Below, one piece after another: positions 4,816 through 8,970 of a stretch of 8,970 nt of DNA (position 1 is the first letter of the stretch; every line of letters begins with the position of its first letter). Position numbers and translations under genes: made by a program. The notes below the pieces were generated by a model that was given only the letters and a program-made list of their open reading frames with translations, did not search any database and was not told where the DNA came from. Source of the stretch: an uncultured Collinsella sp. Its GTDB lineage: Bacteria; Actinomycetota; Coriobacteriia; Coriobacteriales; Coriobacteriaceae. The stretch is taken from contig URTD01000072.1 in assembly GCA_900550735.1 (NCBI GenBank), forward strand, positions 1-8,970. Reading direction: 5' to 3'.

Positions 4816-7374
4816 ATGTTTACTCCGCTTATCACCCATGATTCCGACGGTACCGCGCTGGCAGCGCCCGTCAATACTGCGCGTTGTAACGGCGCCACGT
4901 ACAAGACGCGCACGATCGGCGACCTTCGCATTAAGGACGATCGCCTGCGCGCCGCCATCGAGGGCACGGGACACTTCCTGTTCGACGGCGGCATGGGCAC
5001 CATGCTGCAGGCGGCCGGCATGAAGGCTGGCGCCCTGCCCGAGCTGCTCAACTTTGAGGAGCCCCAGGTCATTACCGATATTCAGCGTCAGTACGTCGAG
5101 GCCGGCTGCGACGTGATCACCGCCAACACCTTTGGTGCCAACGCCCACAAGCTCGACGGTGCCGCCACCGTGGCAGATGTCTTTGCCGCCGCCGTCGCCT
5201 GCGCCCGCGCGGCCGGCGCCCACTATGTCGCCGGCGATATCGGCCCCATCGGCGCACTGCTTCGCCCCTTGGGCACCCTGAGCTTCGACGAGGCCTATGA
5301 CCTCTTTGCCGAGGAAGTGCGCGCCGGCGTCGATGCGGGCGTGGACCTCTTTATTATCGAGACCATGACCGACCTTGCCGAGATCAAGGCGGCCGTCCTC
5401 GCCTGCCGCGAGAACTCCGACCTGCCCGTCTTTGCCACCATGACCTTTGAGGAAGACGGCCGCACCTTCTTGGGCACGAGCCCCGAGGTCGCCGCCATCA
5501 CCCTCGACGCCATCGGCACCGACGTTTTGGGCATCAACTGCAGCCAGGGACCGGCCGAGCTCCGAGGACTCGCCGCACGTATGCTCACCGTTACCGACAA
5601 GCCCGTTATGGTGCAGGCCAATGCGGGTCTGCCCCACGTGGACGACGACGGCAACACCGTCTTTGATATCCAGGCACCCGAGTACGCCGAGGCCGTCGCC
5701 GGTATGATCGAGGACGGCGTGGGCGTCGTGGGCGGTTGCTGCGGAACCACGCCGGCGCACATGGCGGCCTTGCGCACGCTTATCGACAACCACACGCCCA
5801 GCCCGCGCCACCGCAAGCCCAGCATGTCGGTCACGAGCGCCCAGACGGTCGTGGACCTTCCCTGTGACGGCCACAAGATCGCCGTCATCGGCGAGCGCAT
5901 CAATCCCACCGGCAAAAAGCGCCTGCAGCAGGCTCTGCGCGACGGCGACCTTGACTACGTCGTGAGCCAGGGCATCAGCCAGCAAGAACAGGGCGCCGAC
6001 ATCTTGGACGTCAACGTGGGCCTGCCCGAGATCGACGAGGTCAAGATCATCCAACAGGCAACCGAGCAGCTCCAGGGCTCCACCTTGCTGCCGTTGCAAA
6101 TCGACTCCACCGATCCCGCAGCCGTCGAGGCCGCCGTGCGCCGCTACGCCGGCAAGCCCATCATCAACTCGGTCAATGGCAAACAGCAGATCATGGATGA
6201 GATCTTTCCGCTGGTCGCCCACTACGGCACCAACGTCGTCGGCCTCACGCTCGACGAAGGCGGCATCCCCGATACCGCCGAGGCCCGCTTCGCCATCGCC
6301 GAGCGCATCGTGGCCGAGGCTGCCCGCTACGGCATCAGCCCGGACCGCATCCTCATCGACTGCCTGGTCATGACCGCCTCGACCAATCAACGCCAGGCCG
6401 AACAGATCCTGCGCGCCATGTCCCTGTGCAAGGAGCGCCTGGGCGTCAAATGCGCGCTCGGCGTGTCGAACATCAGCTTTGGCCTGCCTGCCCGCCCGCT
6501 GCTTGGCTCGGTCTTTTTGGCTGCCGCTTTTGGCGCGGGCCTGGACGCCCCCATCATGAACCCGGGCTCCAAGCGCTTTATGGATACCGTCTACAGCTAT
6601 CGCGTGCTGAGCGTTGAGGACGAGGGCTCGACCGGATACATCGAGCGCTACGCCGGCTGGACCGATCCGTACAAGATCGCCGCAAACCCGGCAGCAGCTC
6701 AGGCCGCATCGACCGACACTGTGCCTACTACTGGCACCACCGGCACTGACGGCAACGACGACCCGATTCGTCGCATGGTCGTCTCGGGCCGCAAAGGTGA
6801 GATCGCGGCCGAGACCGAGCGTCTGCTGGCAGATCATGACGCCATGGACCTCATCAACAATCACTTTATCCCCGCCCTCGACGAGGTCGGAGTCCTCTTT
6901 GACCAGGGCAAGTTCTTCTTGCCGCAGCTCATGGCCTCGGCCGAGGCCGCGCGCGTGGGCTTCGACACCATCAAGCGCCTGATGCCCGCCGGCGAGATTG
7001 CCGATAAGGGCAAGATCTGCGTGGCCACCGTCAAGGGCGATATCCACGATATCGGTAAGAACATCGTCAAGATGCTGCTCGATAACTACGGCTATACCGT
7101 CTTTGACCTAGGCCGCGACGTCGACCCACAGGAGGTGCTCAAGACCGTCAAGGAGCGTGACATCAAGCTCGTCGGTCTCTCGGCGCTTATGACTACCACG
7201 GTCGTCGCCATGGAGGAGACCATCAAGCTGCTTCATGCCGAGGTGCCGGGCGTCAAGATCATCGTAGGCGGCGCCGTACTCACCCCCGAATACGCCAAGC
7301 AGATCGGCGCGGATTACTACGCCAAGGACGCCGCCGAAAGCGCGCGCATCGCCGAAGAGGTCTTTGGGCAGTAA
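4816..7374 (+). CDS. metH: B12-dependent methionine synthase, lacking activation domain
   Basis: Transfers the methyl group of 5-methyl-THF through cobalamin to homocysteine, giving methionine and THF. The product is 852 aa against about 1227 in E. coli. Modules: homocysteine domain about 50-325, with FDGGMGTMLQ (56-65) and zinc cysteines C242 (GINC), C308 and C309 (GGCCGTTP); pterin domain about 352-620, with GERINPTGKK (359-368) and GADILDVN (393-400); a low-complexity Ala/Thr/Gly linker about 624-648; B12 cap helices about 650-735; and the B12 Rossmann domain, with GDIHDIGKN (741-749), where His744 is the lower cobalt ligand, SALMTTT (789-795) and GGA (818-820). It ends right after the B12 domain. 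The missing activation domain is encoded just upstream. The ribosome site TAGGAG overlaps the preceding stop codon. About 50 residues before the first motif is longer than usual, but no later ATG precedes the motif. Confidence 0.95.
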   Translation: MFTPLITHDSDGTALAAPVNTARCNGATYKTRTIGDLRIKDDRLRAAIEGTGHFLFDGGMGTMLQAAGMKAGALPELLNFEEPQVITDIQRQYVEAGCDVITANTFGANAHKLDGAATVADVFAAAVACARAAGAHYVAGDIGPIGALLRPLGTLSFDEAYDLFAEEVRAGVDAGVDLFIIETMTDLAEIKAAVLACRENSDLPVFATMTFEEDGRTFLGTSPEVAAITLDAIGTDVLGINCSQGPAELRGLAARMLTVTDKPVMVQANAGLPHVDDDGNTVFDIQAPEYAEAVAGMIEDGVGVVGGCCGTTPAHMAALRTLIDNHTPSPRHRKPSMSVTSAQTVVDLPCDGHKIAVIGERINPTGKKRLQQALRDGDLDYVVSQGISQQEQGADILDVNVGLPEIDEVKIIQQATEQLQGSTLLPLQIDSTDPAAVEAAVRRYAGKPIINSVNGKQQIMDEIFPLVAHYGTNVVGLTLDEGGIPDTAEARFAIAERIVAEAARYGISPDRILIDCLVMTASTNQRQAEQILRAMSLCKERLGVKCALGVSNISFGLPARPLLGSVFLAAAFGAGLDAPIMNPGSKRFMDTVYSYRVLSVEDEGSTGYIERYAGWTDPYKIAANPAAAQAASTDTVPTTGTTGTDGNDDPIRRMVVSGRKGEIAAETERLLADHDAMDLINNHFIPALDEVGVLFDQGKFFLPQLMASAEAARVGFDTIKRLMPAGEIADKGKICVATVKGDIHDIGKNIVKMLLDNYGYTVFDLGRDVDPQEVLKTVKERDIKLVGLSALMTTTVVAMEETIKLLHAEVPGVKIIVGGAVLTPEYAKQIGADYYAKDAAESARIAEEVFGQ

Positions 7375-7399
7375 CACAACGGAAACAACCGAGCACCAA

Positions 7400-7447
7400 A
7401 ACGTGCCGCATGCGCCACTTGGCACGTGCGGCACGTTAGAATAGATA
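7400..7447 (+). promoter_or_regulatory. Nested hairpin overlapping a candidate promoter before the UPF0210 gene
   Basis: AACGTGCCGCA (7400-7410) is the exact reverse complement of TGCGGCACGTT (7427-7437), with 16 bases between. Inside, GGCACGT at 7421-7427 repeats the GGCACGT at 7430-7436, so the 5' arm ACGTGCC (7401-7407) has two alternative partners. No T-run follows on the plus strand, so it is a poor terminator for metH. TTGGCA (7419-7424), 17 bases, then TAGATA (7442-7447) is a weak candidate promoter within it. Operator, attenuator and mRNA-end hairpin are all possible. Confidence 0.4.
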
Positions 7448-7482
7448 AGACTATGCTCGTTTTGGCAGATAGGAGTGCAAGG

Positions 7483-8847
7483 ATGGCGATCACGCCCGCA
7501 GAAATCGCGGAAACCCGCGGCATGGTTGAGGAGCAGAACCTCGACATCAGGACCATCACCATGGGTGTTTCGCTCATGGGTTGCGGCGACGAGAACCTCG
7601 ACCGCATGTGCACGAAGATCTACGACCACGTGACGCACACGGCTGAGCACCTGGTCGAGACCGCCGAGAACCTCGAGCGCGAATACGGTATCCCCATCGT
7701 CAACAAGCGCGTTTCCGTCACCCCGGTGGCGCAAATCGCCGCGTGCTGCAAGGATGAGGACCTCACCCCCATCGCGCACGCCCTCGACCGCGCGGCCGAG
7801 ACGCTCGGCATCGATTACCTGGGCGGCTTCTCTGCACTCGTCCAGAAGGGCATCGGCGACGCCGACCGCCGCGTCATCCAGTCCATCCCCCAGGCGCTCG
7901 CCACCACGAGCCGCGTCTGCTCCAGCGTCAACGTCGCCAGCCTGCGCGCCGGTATCAACATGGACGCCGTGCTTATGGCCGCCCAGACCATCATCGATGC
8001 CGCCAAACTCACGGCCGACGAGGATTCCGTTGGCGCCTCCAAGTTTGTCTGCTTTGCCAACATGGTCGAGGACTCCCCGTTTATGGCGGGCGCCGTCCAC
8101 GGCGGTGGCGAGGCCGACGCCGTCATCAACGTAGGCGTCTCGGGCCCCGGTGTTATGGCTGCAGCCCTGGAGACGCTGCCCGATTCCGCATCAATGATGG
8201 AAGTCGCCGAGAAGATTAAGCAGACCGCCTTTAAGATCACCCGTGCTGGTGAGCTCATGAGCCGCGAGGCCGCCCATCGCCTGGGTGTCGAGAAGGGCAT
8301 TGTCGACCTGTCGCTGGCTCCCACGCCCGCCATCGGCGACTCCGTCGCGCGCATCCTCGAGATCATCGGCGTGGGCACCTGCGGTGGCCCCGGCACGACC
8401 TGCGCGCTCGCCATGCTCAACGATGCCGTCAAGAAGGGCGGCGTCATGGCCAGCTCCAGCGTGGGCGGTCTCTCGGGTGCCTTTATCCCCGTGTCCGAGG
8501 ACGCCGGCATGATCGCTGCCGTCGAGGCCGGCGCGCTTTCGCTCGAGAAGCTCGAGGCCATGACCTGCGTGTGCTCCGTCGGCCTGGACATGATCGCCAT
8601 CCCCGGCGATACCCCGGTCGAGACTATCGCCGGCATCATCGCCGACGAGATGGCCATCGGCGTCATCAACAATAAGACCACGGCCGTCCGCGTGATTCCC
8701 GCCATCGGCAAGGGCGTGGGCGACTGCGTCGAGTACGGCGGCCTGTTTGGCCGTGCGCCCATCATGCCGGTGAACCCCAACGCCGGCACCGTGCTTGCCC
8801 ACCGAGGCGGACGCTTCCCGGCACCGCTGAACTCGCTGAAGAACTAG
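7483..8847 (+). CDS. UPF0210 / DUF711 (PFL-family) protein of unknown function
   Basis: Conserved cytosolic protein with no established reaction; databases often call it a PFL family protein because of a distant resemblance to pyruvate formate-lyase folds. The 454-aa length matches the family. Conserved blocks: ITMGVSLMGC (25-34), DSVGASKFVCFANMVED (181-197), FMAGAVHGGGEAD (200-212), VGVSGPGVM (217-225), VDLSLAPTPAIGDSVA (274-289), GTTCALAMLNDAVKKGG (304-320), GLSGAFIPVSEDAGMI (329-344), VGLDMIAIPGDTP (366-378) and NNKTTAVRVIPAIGKGVGD (396-414). I see no glycyl-radical motif and no signal or membrane segment. The ATG is set by AGGAG seven bases upstream; the frame opens earlier but lacks family similarity. 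In many bacteria the gene follows a small ACT-domain gene (UPF0237). Here the preceding gene is metH, 108 bases away, so it is probably a separate transcript. Confidence 0.92.
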   Translation: MAITPAEIAETRGMVEEQNLDIRTITMGVSLMGCGDENLDRMCTKIYDHVTHTAEHLVETAENLEREYGIPIVNKRVSVTPVAQIAACCKDEDLTPIAHALDRAAETLGIDYLGGFSALVQKGIGDADRRVIQSIPQALATTSRVCSSVNVASLRAGINMDAVLMAAQTIIDAAKLTADEDSVGASKFVCFANMVEDSPFMAGAVHGGGEADAVINVGVSGPGVMAAALETLPDSASMMEVAEKIKQTAFKITRAGELMSREAAHRLGVEKGIVDLSLAPTPAIGDSVARILEIIGVGTCGGPGTTCALAMLNDAVKKGGVMASSSVGGLSGAFIPVSEDAGMIAAVEAGALSLEKLEAMTCVCSVGLDMIAIPGDTPVETIAGIIADEMAIGVINNKTTAVRVIPAIGKGVGDCVEYGGLFGRAPIMPVNPNAGTVLAHRGGRFPAPLNSLKN

Positions 8848-8918
8848 CTGAGGGGTTCGGGCGAGGAGCCCCGGGGAGGGCAAATATATAAGGTCGCCTG
8901 CTCGGACAGTCCTGACTC

Positions 8919-8954
8919 GCACGGAGAGCACATTAAGTGCTCTCCGGCTCGTGC
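8919..8954 (+). other. Strong hairpin without U-tract downstream of the UPF0210 gene
   Basis: CGGAGAGCAC (8922-8931), loop ATTAA, and GTGCTCTCCG (8937-8946) form ten perfect pairs. The flanks GCACG and CGTGC (8919-8923 and 8950-8954) offer an alternative or extended pairing. GC-rich sequence follows instead of T residues, so a classical intrinsic terminator is not supported. It may protect the mRNA 3' end or belong to a structured element or repeat continuing right of the window. The rest of 8848-8970 shows no gene. Confidence 0.5.
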
Positions 8955-8970
8955 GGAACTCGCGATCGAC

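Noticed and set aside
4594..7047. 817-codon open frame on the minus strand opposite metH
   Set aside because: A mirror frame of strongly biased metH codons; the product is low-complexity (Gly/Ala/His/Asp) with no recognisable family and no ribosome site.
7815..8931. Minus-strand frames of 246 to 324 codons opposite the UPF0210 gene
   Set aside because: Composition-driven shadows; the plus-strand frame has full family conservation.

Overview
The window looks like chromosomal DNA from a high-GC anaerobic actinobacterium, most likely a Collinsella-type member of the Coriobacteriia. That placement is an inference from protein resemblance, the GC-rich third codon positions, and the pairing of a type III glutamine synthetase with a MetH that lacks its activation domain. 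No marker gene such as rRNA is present. The genes are GC-rich, while the two main intergenic regions (about 257-560 and 2750-3145) are clearly more AT-rich.

Layout: positions 1-256 hold no protein gene. They carry a near-perfect 67-bp direct repeat, each copy starting with a rho-independent terminator and ending in a tRNA T-arm-like palindrome. Between the copies lie GC-rich hairpin DNA and a tRNA 3'-end-like remnant with an encoded CCA. Positions 284-492 form an AT-rich element bounded by 29-bp inverted repeats, resembling a MITE. A strong minus-strand terminator (551-588) follows, ending glnN (619-2706, minus strand), a 695-aa type III glutamine synthetase. The 439-bp divergent gap between glnN and metF holds a dyad spaced like a GlnR box, an 88-bp nested palindrome and a tandem 13-bp repeat.

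On the plus strand, metF (3146-4018), a stand-alone methionine synthase activation protein (4018-4806) and metH (4816-7374) form a tight operon, with a TAATG overlap and then a 9-nt gap. MetF makes 5-methyl-THF. The shortened MetH (homocysteine, pterin, B12-cap and B12 modules) uses it to methylate homocysteine. The separate activation protein probably re-methylates oxidised cobalamin with S-adenosylmethionine, so the third and first products together match full-length MetH. A 108-bp gap with a nested hairpin leads to a UPF0210/DUF711 (PFL-family) gene of unknown function (7483-8847). The window ends in a noncoding stretch with a strong hairpin that lacks a U-tract.

The protein genes are ordinary core metabolism, and I see no defence, phage or biosynthetic system. 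The points most worth checking are intergenic: the tRNA/terminator duplication, the inverted-repeat element, the candidate nitrogen-regulation site before glnN, and the large palindrome before metF.
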